38,269 nt of DNA from Brachionus koreanus (lineage: Eukaryota > Rotifera > Eurotatoria > Ploima > Brachionidae). Of the stretch, positions 10,048 through 19,430 are shown one piece after another. The notes beneath the pieces are model-generated. The model saw only the letters and a list, made by a program, of their open reading frames with translations. It was not told the DNA's origin and searched no databases. Numbering within the stretch: the stretch's first letter is position 1; each line of letters starts with the position of its first letter. The position numbers and the translations under genes were made by a program. The stretch lies in the NCBI GenBank assembly GCA_016987375.1, contig PJRA01000263.1:5604554-5642822 (forward strand), given 5' to 3'.

Positions 10048-10380
10048 AAAAGAGCAAACTCAGAGCTATTAAATCTATGCATTAAGAAAAAAAGATTGCA
10101 ATGTCTTAGGCATCTACTTAGAATGAAAGAAAAAAGGATACCAAAAAAAGTCCTTCAATGAACACTCCAAGGGCGACGAAAAGGAAGAAAACCAACAGTA
10201 ACATGGAGTTCAACAATCACGAAAGAGCTCATCGAAATGGGAATGACATAGGGAGAAGTAAGGGTTAGGAAAAGTAATGACCCTGTGCTCCAAAAGAAGT
10301 GAAATCTGAAATATGAATTATCTTCATAAGGAAAAAATCTGAATTATGCAATGCGCCTGTCATCAAAACTTTTGAAATAA
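10048..10380 (+). pseudogene. Non-LTR retrotransposon C-terminus and 3' UTR (dead)
   Basis: One frame (10048-10302) reads KKRLQCLRHLLRMKEKRIPKK, then GRRKGRKPTVTWSSTITKEL and IEMGMT. This is the conserved C-terminal region following the reverse transcriptase in many LINEs (consensus RLRWLGHVLRM, RxPK, GRRxRGRPxxTW, EIGMTWGE). Two in-frame stops (10159-10161 and 10249-10251) replace tryptophans of the consensus. A candidate AATAAA near 10376 follows. The last 28 coding bases recur at 15264-15291 with two differences. Only the 3' end is present. Confidence 0.75.
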
Positions 10381-11717
10381 AGACAAAACTAATTAAAAAA
10401 TATTTTATTACAGGCTAAAATGATTGTTAAAATGAGAATTTTTATTTTTTTAAATTTTTGTCATTATTAATTGAAAAAGTTGGGATACCTTTTTCCAGAA
10501 AAAAAAAAATTTTCTATTTTCAAATTAAGAAATTATTCTATTTCTGATTTTGCAGCGGACCTGAATTAAAAAGGATTTAGATGAAGTTTGAAGCGACTTA
10601 GCATAATAAAATTCAAAATGTTTCAAAACTTTAAATTATGTAAAATTTTTAAATAAAATGAAAATTAATAATTATCTTATAAAAATATGCTATATAATTA
10701 AATTAATGAATCAACATTTATATTGTTTATTATCGTTCTATTTATACGAAAAACTCATTTTATTCATTTTTTTAATTTTTATTTATATGGAAAATATTAT
10801 TTAGAATAATTCATACAAGCTAATACTGTAGAGACTAAAGGTTTTTATTTTAAAAATTAAAACAATAATAAAATTTAAAACTTTTATTCCAAAAATTTAT
10901 CATTTTATTTAAATTATAATTAAAGATTTATTTAAAATAACAAAAATCTTACACAAGAGAAAAAAAAATTAAAATCCAAAAATCAAGATAATTTCAGTTA
11001 ATCTTAAGATTTCAAATAATATAAAAAAATTTATCTTTAAAAAAATATCATAAACTCAAATAAATGTAAGAAAAAAAAAATTTTAAAGTATTAAGATAAA
11101 AGTGAACTGCATGAGTGTATGTAGCAAAAAAAAAAAAGAAGACTACAAAGTCTTTCAAATAGAAAAATAGTAGTTGATTAAACATTTATTTAATGTCAAA
11201 TAAAGCCAGCCTTATGATAAACTAACTACCCAGAATTTCAAAGTGGCAGTGTTTTGTGTTTTTCTTTTAATTTTAGTTGTTTTTTTTTTTTATATGGCTG
11301 AACATCAGCCACATTTTAAATAAAGCATTCTCAAAATTTAAAACCTTGAGTCCACTTGACATAAATGAGACTTGATTTTTTTTAAAATCACCGTCGTATG
11401 CTTAGAAATCCGTGCGCAGTTCATTGAGCGGATCTCCTAGTGACTTCATTCTCAAGCTTAAAAGTTTGAAAAAAAAAAAAGTTTTTTAAGAAAACAAAAA
11501 TCTAATCAAAAATCCTAATATTTTTTTTTAACTAGTCTAAATTAAACACTGTTTTTTTATAAGCAACTCACATTAAGGAATATAAATAAAATTAAAAGAG
11601 AAAAAAAAATTTTTAATTTCGGACATTGGACATGTTTACAAAAATATAGATAGCCCCCGACAATTCATTAAAAAAAATAGCACTTTGTATCCGATCTTTT
11701 GCTCTAATTTTAACTTA
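10381..11717. other. AT-rich intergenic DNA downstream of LRR gene 2
   Basis: No gene seen. Two small structured patches occur: a 7-bp hairpin TGGCTGA/TCAGCCA (11295-11301, 11305-11311) followed by CATTTTAAATAAAG, probably a retroelement tail, and ATCCG/CGGAT (11408-11412, 11429-11433) in a GC-richer island at 11390-11450. Confidence 0.5.
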
Positions 11718-11723
11718 TTTATT
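11718..11723 (-). terminator. Candidate poly(A) signal for the second LRR gene
   Basis: It reads AATAAA on the minus strand about 70 bp after the stop codon, a plausible 3' UTR length. A C7-A9 homopolymer junction (minus strand, near 11752-11767) lies between the two. Confidence 0.4.
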
Positions 11724-11790
11724 ATCTTAATACTTTGTTTGTACGAAGGTGTTTTTTTTTGGGGGGGTTAAATTCTAGCTGTTATCTCGT

Positions 11791-13491
11791 TTATAAAAGA
11801 GTGACTAAGACGACTGATGCAAAAAAGAGCACCTTGTTGATCACGGCATTGTTCGAACTGTTGAGTATGGTCTGCTTGGTCGGCAGTGTGTTGCTCTGAT
11901 CGTTTTTGTTCTCATTGACTTTTTCTTCGACCACTGGTTGGGGTTGTTCCACCGGATGGGTCTTGTCAACCAGAACAGGGTGGGTAGTGGCCAGCTCGGG
12001 CTTCTCGGCCTCGTGCACAAACTCGACTGGGGCCGTAGTGGTGCTCTGGACCGGCGGTACCACGATTTTGCTCGTGACGACGGTGGTCGGCGCAGCGCTA
12101 GACGTCGTCATTACACTGCACTGGTACTCAGACATCGAGTCGCATTCGGCCTCTACTTGCTTCTTTTCAAAATTGCCCTGACAACTATACGAGCTGAACG
12201 GAACCAATTGTCCGTCTTCCATCAAACAATGACCGTCCAAGTTGACAAACAAACGCGCCTTTTCAAACTCACACGAACACTTTGTGTAAACCTCGGCATG
12301 ATCGAACAATGTTGACTTTTTGAACACTACTCGCGGCATTCGTCTATTCAAGTCCTCAATTGTAGAATGATAGCCACGTGACAAGTGCACAAACCAGCAT
12401 GCGTTCACTTCACTCTTCATTTTATTTGGCAAGCTCAATTCCATCAAATTTATATAACTGTTCGATTGATTGTGTGAACAAAAAGCACGATTGCTAAACT
12501 CGCTCATTTGATTGCCACTCAAATCAATGCTTTTCAAAAATTTTTCATTCGATTTTCTGTCAAAAGCAAACGCGCTTATATTGTTAAGCATTTGATTTTG
12601 TGAAGACAAGTCCAGTCTATCTAAATGAATTAGATTAAATATAAATTTGTTTGGCAAGTGTTTTATGTGATTTCGGGCCAAATTAAGTGAGACCAATTCG
12701 ACAAGATTGGAAAAAGCATCTGGATCAATGTGACTAATTTGATTGCCGTCAAGAGACAAATATTTCAAGTGAACCAAATTGGACAGAGTGTTTGCATCCA
12801 AGGATTTTATTCGATTTTGGTCAAGGTCAAGATCGCTTACACTGGACGGAATCGGGCCCAAGTGTTCAATTTGATTTTTGGACAAAGAAAGTTGTTTAAG
12901 CTGACTCATGTGGCCTATTTTTGGCATTTGAGTTAGACCGTTATTGCCCATGAGAAGCGCGGTAAGCGAGTCCACGTGGCTGAAGACAGCGTTTAGACGC
13001 CCCGGGTCCATTGAGCCCAGCATATTGTTCTCTATTCTCAACGAGCGTAGAGAAAGCTCACCATGATTGAAGGCGTTTTCTTCGATTAGCTCTATTTTAT
13101 TCGACGAAAGATCTAGCGCCACTGAGCCGAGTAAGCCTGCGAACGATCTATTTCCAATAACGCGTATTTCATTTAAATTCAAGTCCAAGTATGAGACGCT
13201 GAGGCCGTTGAACGCTTCGTCCGGTATCGAGGCTATTTTATTCGATTGTATATCGAATACGTATACAAACGATTCGTGGTACAACGGAAATGTTTCGTCC
13301 AGTTCGGGAAATTTGCCAGCGTGTTGTGTGTCCTCGTATCGACACGTGATGTCGTATATGTAGCTGGTGTCGCCATTCGATGCTAAATTTTCGTCAGCTA
13401 TGGCCTCGGACGTGCATTCGCACTGCTTGTACAAACACCTGTCTTGCGACACTACATAGCCCAGCAATAAGCAAAAAATAAATATTTTCAT
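11791..13491 (-). CDS. GPI-anchored leucine-rich-repeat protein with Thr/Pro stalk (paralogue 2)
   Basis: This 566-aa extracellular LRR protein is presumed to be a surface receptor or adhesion molecule. A signal peptide covers residues 1-16. The N-cap has Cys19, 24, 26 and 50 with a long x23 insert before the last Cys. About twelve LRRs span 75-355. The C-cap has Cys338, 365, 405, 407, 422, 437, 450 and 458. Its C-x-C-x14-C-x14-C core and final C-x7-C match paralogue 1 exactly. Residues 462-540 form a Thr/Val/Pro/Glu-rich stalk, probably O-glycosylated. Residues ~549-566 are a hydrophobic GPI-type tail after LNSSNNA. N-x-S/T sites lie at Asn114, 304 and 341. The coding part is intronless. Residues 216-339 align without gaps to 204-327 of paralogue 1, about half identical by eye. 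A splice-acceptor-like TTTTTTAG sits 2 nt before the ATG. The function is not known. Confidence 0.93.
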   Translation of the reverse strand: MKIFIFCLLLGYVVSQDRCLYKQCECTSEAIADENLASNGDTSYIYDITCRYEDTQHAGKFPELDETFPLYHESFVYVFDIQSNKIASIPDEAFNGLSVSYLDLNLNEIRVIGNRSFAGLLGSVALDLSSNKIELIEENAFNHGELSLRSLRIENNMLGSMDPGRLNAVFSHVDSLTALLMGNNGLTQMPKIGHMSQLKQLSLSKNQIEHLGPIPSSVSDLDLDQNRIKSLDANTLSNLVHLKYLSLDGNQISHIDPDAFSNLVELVSLNLARNHIKHLPNKFIFNLIHLDRLDLSSQNQMLNNISAFAFDRKSNEKFLKSIDLSGNQMSEFSNRAFCSHNQSNSYINLMELSLPNKMKSEVNACWFVHLSRGYHSTIEDLNRRMPRVVFKKSTLFDHAEVYTKCSCEFEKARLFVNLDGHCLMEDGQLVPFSSYSCQGNFEKKQVEAECDSMSEYQCSVMTTSSAAPTTVVTSKIVVPPVQSTTTAPVEFVHEAEKPELATTHPVLVDKTHPVEQPQPVVEEKVNENKNDQSNTLPTKQTILNSSNNAVINKVLFFASVVLVTLL

Positions 13492-13493
13492 TT

Positions 13494-14047
13494 CTAAAAA
13501 ATTTTTATTTTATTTTTTTTCTAATTTTTTTATTATCTAAATAAAATTTAAAATTAAAAAAAAAATTTTTTTTTTTATTATTATTATATAATAATTAGTA
13601 ATTAGTAAGATTCGGCTTATCTTAAATAATGAAAACAATGAATAATTTAGGAATTGACTATGATTAAATTTACTCAATATTGAGATAATATTTTTCGTTT
13701 TTATCTAATCATTTTTGGTTTTATGTTGGGCAGAAATTCAATAAACTTGATAAATAAAGCTAGAGCAGTTGGAACAGAGCGGCTCGCAGCTAATTGCGGC
13801 CCGATTACTGAGCAACATATGGTCCGATTTAGTCGAACTGATTTCGGGCGTTTGTTGCTCTTGTAGCAATGAAATAGAAACTTTGTAAATTTAGCTAACA
13901 TGGAACATATTTTAATGGTGTGCTATTGTTGATGGATAGTGCTCGGGATTGATCAGTCGATCTTCTAATTTGTATAGACTTGGCCATCGACTAGTTGCAA
14001 ATTTATGATCACAACTTGCATTTGATTATGAATAGTTGTCTACTTAC
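13494..14047 (-). other. Possible 5' UTR intron of LRR gene 2
   Basis: On the minus strand, TAG|GTAAGTA at 14048/14047 is a strong donor and TTTTTTAG at 13495-13494, 2 nt before the ATG, is a good acceptor. Joining them would give a 554-bp leader intron. The acceptor could instead receive a trans-spliced leader, which is known in rotifers. It is untested, and AT-rich DNA yields many false acceptors. Confidence 0.25.
13810..13860. other. Extended hairpin upstream of LRR gene 2
   Basis: GAGCAACA (13810-13817) pairs with TGTTGCTC (13853-13860). Inside it GTCCGA (13822-13827) pairs with TCGGGC (13844-13849, one G-T wobble), and AGT/ACT can close a 3-nt loop. It is a GC-richer island about 320-370 bp upstream of the start codon, inside the possible leader intron. 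At 51 nt it is short for a microRNA precursor. Confidence 0.35.
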
Positions 14048-14761
14048 CTAAAACCTGAACTTTGTCTCATCTAATTTGCATTTAGTAATTAATTTAGATT
14101 TGGTAATAATAAGAGACACACTCGCAAATTAGGAGAGGACCAATACTACTAATAGGCATTTGTTTACGTAATTTTATATTGATTTAAATTTCAAATCAAA
14201 TCATGATTTTTTATGTAAATTTTCCGCTTGTCAATGCCTATGCATGCAAATAATCGCTGATAAAACGAGGAAAAAAAGCTTCCTTCCGCTATTAGCGCTA
14301 GTCTCTCGACTTAATGACAAAGCAAACTCTCAATGTAAGCCATTAGCTTCGATAAATGTCTTAAAATAAAATTGCTTTTAAAATATTCTCTTCATTAAAA
14401 ACCTATTCGGAATAAATTAATAGTAGCGAGCCTCGAGCAATTTATTTCTTAAACTGCTTGAATTTAACCAAAACTGGGTCAAAAGCAATGAAAAATCCTA
14501 AAAAAAAAAATATCTAATCTTGACTATTTTTACTTAATTTTTAAAAAAAAAACTATTTTGCTCGGATTAAAAAAAAAGTTCTTAAATCAAACTCTAATGA
14601 AATATTTAGCTTCGGTTGATTGTTACTTACTAGCATAAAAATTATTAAATCAAAACTAGACCACTTTAATTTGATTATATTTGGAGTTTTTTTAATTAAT
14701 AAAGTCTTTTCTGATCTAAAGTTTTTTTTCTTAATTAAAGAAAAAACTTTTTTTTGGAATG
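14048..14761. other. Upstream DNA of LRR gene 2
   Basis: No gene seen. It contains an octamer-like ATGCAAAT (14244-14251) and the palindrome TAGCGCTA near 14293 in a moderately GC-richer patch (14220-14350), possibly regulatory. Confidence 0.4.
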
Positions 14762-14812
14762 GGCACTAAAAAGAAGGCAAATAGCCCTTCGAGATAGTCC
14801 TATGACTCAAAT
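14762..14812 (+). repeat. Retroelement 3'-end-like hairpin, copy 1
   Basis: The segment AAAAAGAAGGCAAATAGCCC followed by TTCG resembles GAAAAGAAGGCACTATGCC then TTCGG at 19385-19408. Each contains a GGC-GCC mini-stem. It looks like a shared LINE or SINE tail. Confidence 0.35.
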
Positions 14813-14852
14813 TCATTTTTTTAAAAAAATGTAGTTTATTAATAATGAAGTC

Positions 14853-15065
14853 GGTCCTGTAGTGTAGTGGTTCGAACACCCGACATCAATCAGGAGGTCG
14901 AAGCTTCAAACTCTCACTCAGTTCCGACTGTAAGCACGTCGGTCTAACTATCCGACCGTCCAAGAATTACAAAAAAAAGTTAAATCATTTATTTATTTAT
15001 TTAAACAATAATTTAGGCAGAGCCTTGGCTGGTTGGAATGGAGACTTAGTCCTTCCTTTCAGCCA
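14853..15065 (+). mobile_element. tRNA-derived SINE
   Basis: A-box TAGTGTAGTGG (14860-14870) matches the pol III consensus TRGYNNARNNG. The B-box-like GCTTCAAACTC (14903-14913) lies 43 bp further, as in a tRNA. The acceptor stem does not pair, so this is a SINE head and not a tRNA gene. A body, an A-run and an (ATTT)n tract (14985-15003) follow, then a strong stem-loop at 15026-15065. Whether the stem-loop belongs to the SINE or to a neighbouring LINE tail is unclear. Confidence 0.6.
15026..15065. repeat. Long stem-loop, probable retroelement tail
   Basis: TGGCTG (15026-15031) pairs with CAGCCA (15060-15065). Inside, GGAA and GGA (15035-15042) pair with TCC and TTCC (15050-15056). The CAGCCACAT end is shared with the hairpin at 11295-11313. 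Confidence 0.55.
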
Positions 15066-15194
15066 CATGAAAATATTTTTGAATAACAAAACTTGTTTTG
15101 AGAGAATGTTTGGTTAGATTAGAGCTGAATTTTAAATTTAGCTGTGAATTTTAGCAAAATGATTTAAATAAATAGCATATGAAAATTAAATCAT

Positions 15195-15310
15195 GAAATC
15201 ATGAAAGCAGAAAAAAACTCAAGGAAATCGGCTTGAGTGGAAATCAATGAAATCAATAAAAGAAATGACCCTATGCTCCACAAGAAGTGAATGAGGAAAA
15301 AGAAGTTAAT
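15195..15310 (+). pseudogene. Fragment of a LINE C-terminus related to the 10048-10380 copy
   Basis: A KKLKEIGLSGN reading near 15205-15240 fits the ELKEIGMTW region of the LINE C-terminus. Bases 15264-15291 match 10276-10303 at 26 of 28 positions. The frames are broken and nothing upstream of the last ~40 codons is present. Confidence 0.55.
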
Positions 15311-16489
15311 AATGAACATAAGATTGGTATTGTCAAATTCAAATACAATACAAAAAATCTTCTAATTTTGATAAATTAAAAATTATAAAAATGAAATATT
15401 TTTAAAAAGATACCGCAAAAATTTGCAAAATACTGTGTTGCACCTTTTTTACTTAAAATATTTTTTCTTATTCAAAAAAAGGATAAAAATAAAATATTAA
15501 CAAGATTTCAATTGATTATTGATTTGATTTCGTCAAAAAAATTTAAAATTTAAAATTCTATTTTAAACAAAATATATTTCAATTTTATGCAGTATTTTTT
15601 TTAGGGATATTTAATTTTAACAAATTAAAATTTACTAAAATAGGAAGAATTTTTGTTTTGTATGTATTTGAATTTAACAATACCCATAAGTTTAGAAACA
15701 ACAAATTTATCTTCAATAAAAATAACACTTTGTTCTAATGGCTCTTCAAATCAATAGAAAACAGATCTGTATTTCCTTTTTGTTCCCCTAACTTTATTTA
15801 AAAACAAAACATATAGAATTTACCAACCCGAACCCGAAATTTTTTTTGGTGTTTAAGCAAAAAAAGTGAAAAATTTAAATAATTTTACTTGATATGTTTC
15901 AAAATCTATTTGCATTCGCCTGATTGAATTAAAAAATTAATCTATTTATAAATAAAAACTAAAATTTGATTTAATTCACAAGTTAATGCATAAAGATTTA
16001 GCATAATCCAAAGAGACATTTTAATTCATGACTTTTTATTACATATTTTTTAAATCAATAAAATATTTAAAAATAATTTTAAAAAAAATTTATTTATCTT
16101 ACTGGAAATATTTGAACTAACTTCATCTTAGAGGGAATTTTTACTTACACATTTCTTTGCTTTAGAAATCACATAAAATTAATTAAGTGCTAAGCCTCAA
16201 ACATGTCTGAAAAAAATAAAACTAATGCAAGAAAAAGACTTGACTTGAAATCAATAAAAAAATTTAAATTTAAAAAGCAAGTTTGGCTCGGTGCTGTTAT
16301 GCAAGAAAAAACTATAAATAACATTTGGTCTCGACTGCCTAATAGAAATTATATTTCATTTCGACTAGCTTACATTTAGTTAATATCAAATAAATATTGT
16401 TATTTCAACTTTAGTCTAGGTTCTTGTTTGTTGTTTGCTTGTTATTTTAGTTGTTTTGATTACAATTATTTTCTTAATTACCATTCAAT
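15311..16489. other. AT-rich intergenic DNA
   Basis: No gene, RNA or clear repeat recognised. Confidence 0.55.
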
Positions 16490-16532
16490 CCGCGTGCACT
16501 CTCCAGAACGGACCGGCAGCGAGTCCGCGCCG
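16490..16532. other. Isolated very GC-rich 43-bp island with hairpin
   Basis: 32 of 43 bases are G or C, with several CpG steps, in DNA that is otherwise about three quarters A+T. CGGAC (16509-16513) pairs with GTCCG (16523-16527) across a 9-nt loop. Short open frames exist on both strands but none has coding support. It could be a conserved noncoding element, a small RNA gene or a transposon end. Confidence 0.5.
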
Positions 16533-18697
16533 AAAATTCAATTTTTTCTAATCTTAGCAGACTTGTCCATTGCATAAACAATTTTCATCAATATAAATAA
16601 AGAAAAATAGTAATAATAATAATGAATATTTACTATCAATGAATTTGGCTTAGCGTCGATAATCGATTTTAAAACAATCTATAAACAATATTTATTCTAT
16701 GGGCCTTAGAAAATTGATTGTATTCTCTTAATTGTGATTTTAACAGTCCTTAATAAAATTTAAGTATTGTTCGATATTTTTAATTATTCTAAAAGGTGAT
16801 AGATTTAACTATAGCTTGGTTAGTCGGCTTCTATTAAGCAAGATTATTATTTGAATAAAAAAAAAAAATCTTTTTTCTTAGGTTGTGTTTCCTTGAGAAG
16901 GAATAGAGCTAGATTGATGCGTGACTGATAAGTTTTCCGAACATGACCCAAACAAATTTAAAATTGAGATAAATTTGACATATGAGCGATTCTGAAAGTC
17001 TTATCAGAGCCATCAAAACGGATATAATCTAAAAGACATGAATCAAAATTGTTTAGATTAGAAATCTAAATTAAATTAAATCGAGATGATGATTTATTTG
17101 TAAATTCTCAGACAGAATATATGACTGCTAGTTTTGGCTAATGGTGACAGGTTATTAGAAAAAAGGCTAAGCAAAAATTTTCTTCTTATTCGTCTCAAAA
17201 ATTAATAATCTCCTTTTTACTCATTTTTTTTTCTTAAAAAAAAATACAACCCACCCCCGGCTATTCGAAAAAAGCTTCTATTTCTTCGGCTCTTTGTTCA
17301 ATCGATTTGTTCTTTTCACAAAATAATTCACGCGGGAATAGTTTTTTTTTTTCTTTTTCTTTTTTGCTTTGTTTTGTTACCCATTACCGTGAACCGATCA
17401 TTAAAAAAAAAGCCCTAAATTAAATTTACGTAACTGATTCTTAATTTTTAGCATTTTTTGTTGTTGTTGTTCTTGTTGAATAAAGTTTATAGCCAGTTTG
17501 AGGCAAATAATAAATTTTCGGAAACAAAAAAAATTTAATTGAATTTTTAGTACTTGATTAGAGTCAATTGGTGGCTTAGCGCATAAAAAAAATTATTTCA
17601 TAATCTTGTTTATGATAAGAGAGGAATAGCGCGCGACCAACAAAAACAAAAACAACAACAACAACCAAGCTACATAAATATAAAGCTAATTTAAATTATA
17701 TTACACTTATCTAGTTTAATTTTTTAAATATTTAAACTATTCGGAGCACAAGATTTAAAATATTTTTATTGAGTTGTATAATTTAGTGGGTTTAGATTTT
17801 TTAATCTAAATGTGGCTCAACAATCTAGCTGACTCGATTGCTTAAGCACAAATGCTTAAGATCATAAAATTTTGATTGTTGATATTTGCCTCTTGATTAT
17901 ATATACTTCTAAGCCATCCACACTAATTGCTTTCAATCTTAGACTCTTATTTTAATAGTCAATTAACTTGCATTTTCAAGCTCATACATGATTACAATTG
18001 ATAGAAAAAATAAACCGGAAATAAACAAACTACAAATACTCTTTGAATAAATTAAGAGTTTTTTCTTTATTCTTATCAATTTTTTTTTTAAATTATTAAT
18101 TTTAAATTAGTCCGAAAAAAGGTTATTTATGAACCATTTGTCGGATGATTAATTCTTAAAGTAAATTATTAGAAAAAATTAAAAAACTATTTCAAACTTA
18201 TTTTGAATCTTGTTTAATTTTTTTTCTAAAAATTTAATTTTATTTAAATGCTTTTTAAAAAATAAAAATTTGTCATGCATCAAAATGTGTCTTTGATTAA
18301 GAAATACTAGAATTGAGCGAACACTTGAGATCGATTTAGACGGGTCATACTCTTGAATATCTCAATAAAAAATATTTCTATTTAACTGTTTTTGAATAAA
18401 ATTGAATTTTATTTTTTTTTCTTTGATGAAAAATTTTTGTATTGAATTTTTCTTCATAGTTTTAAACCCTTAAATAATTTTTCGATCTTTTAGTCTGGAG
18501 ATTTTAGACTTTGAACCTTTATTAATTGTAAAATATCAATAACTCTTTGGTGATTTAGGAATCGCTTCTAATTAGAACAATCGCAACAGAAACATGATCC
18601 TCAAACCCCCAAAAAGAAACTAATTAAATAATAGCATTTTTTGAAAATTGAATAAAATTTTAAAACTTAATTTTTTTTGTTTTTCAAAGATCAAGAT
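16533..18697. other. AT-rich noncoding DNA with inverted (TTG)n/(CAA)n tracts
   Basis: No gene supported. A TTG-rich tract at about 17456-17478 and a CAA-rich tract at 17638-17667 are complementary in sense and about 160 bp apart. Two GGCTTAGCG sites occur near 16645 and 17571. Confidence 0.45.
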
Positions 18698-19010
18698 ATT
18701 AATAATTAAATAATAATAATAATTAAACCTATTCTATCCTAGCGGATAATGGGGAGGCGCTCATCTCCTTTTCAAGTACCTTTTTGAGCAACAGCTCGGA
18801 TCTGACACAGAGGCTACTGCATCGAATTGATCATCCACACTGAAATTATTACCCAGTCAAAACCGGTACCCCATTTTTTGATGAAAGGGGTTCAAAACAT
18901 GTGCCCCGCATTACAGAGATATTTTGAAGATTTTTCCACCTTTAGTGGGTTTTGAACCTTCGATACTTTGCTTGCATGACTAACACACAAACCACTCGGC
19001 CATACGGGCT
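18698..19010 (-). mobile_element. Complete-looking tRNA-derived SINE
   Basis: On the minus strand the head carries A-box TGGCCGAGTGG (19002-18992), as in Ser/Leu-type tRNAs, and B-box GGTTCAAAACC (18958-18948), 44 bp apart. A unique body of about 220 bp follows, ending in a (TTA)n-like tail at about 18727-18698. This head-body-tail order is the classic SINE layout. The head lacks a closable acceptor stem. It is the best-preserved mobile element in the window. I recognise no family name. Confidence 0.75.
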
Positions 19011-19075
19011 CGATCAAGACATTAAATGCCATTTAATTTGCAAAAAAATTCAACTTTATTTTACATATTTTACAA

Positions 19076-19430
19076 TTGTTTCACTATTTTAAATTCGGCA
19101 ACAGAAAAAATAAAGCTAAATCTACAAAAAATGCAAAACAAGATTCTGAGAATAATAATTTTTTTCCTCTTAAAACAAGCATTGATACAATCCACATAAT
19201 GCTTAAAATTGATAAAATAGAAGACAGATCAAATCAATTATTCATAAAATATATGAAAACTAGAGCTTAACATGATCTAATCGCAAACGAAATCAACGAT
19301 TACTTTTCTAAAAGACCTAATGCAACACACAAAAATTCTGAACCGTTTTTGATAAAATACAAAAATATTCCTAACAGGCTGACTGAAAAGAAGGCACTAT
19401 GCCGTTCGGAGCTGTCAGCAAGACCAACTT
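19076..19430 (+). pseudogene. Possible retroelement C-terminal fragment plus 3' hairpin
   Basis: A frame from 19076 reads INTIHIMLKI-like and EDRSNQLFIKYMKTRA, then a TAA at 19268-19270, then HDLIANEINDYFSKRP in the same frame. The style resembles LINE C-termini (DRS..L...Y). It is followed by GCTGAC (19378-19383) pairing with GTCAGC (19414-19419) around a GGC-GCC mini-stem, then an A/T tail with AATAAA-like runs. Assignment is by style only. Confidence 0.35.

Noticed and set aside
11295..11311. Histone-mRNA-type 3' stem-loop
   Set aside because: The GGCTGA stem with a 3-nt loop does not match the 6-bp stem, 4-nt loop consensus, and no histone gene is nearby.
11906..13363. Plus-strand open frames over LRR gene 2
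   Set aside because: They mirror the low-stop, higher-GC coding strand of the LRR gene. Their composition reflects reversed Thr, Val and Leu codons.
13701..13901. Minus-strand 66-codon ORF upstream of LRR gene 2
   Set aside because: No domain, signal peptide or homology is apparent. Its better composition is explained by the hairpin island it overlaps.
14853..14926. Functional tRNA gene
   Set aside because: The pol III boxes are good, but the 5' and 3' ends cannot form a 7-bp acceptor stem. The same holds for 4749 and 19010.
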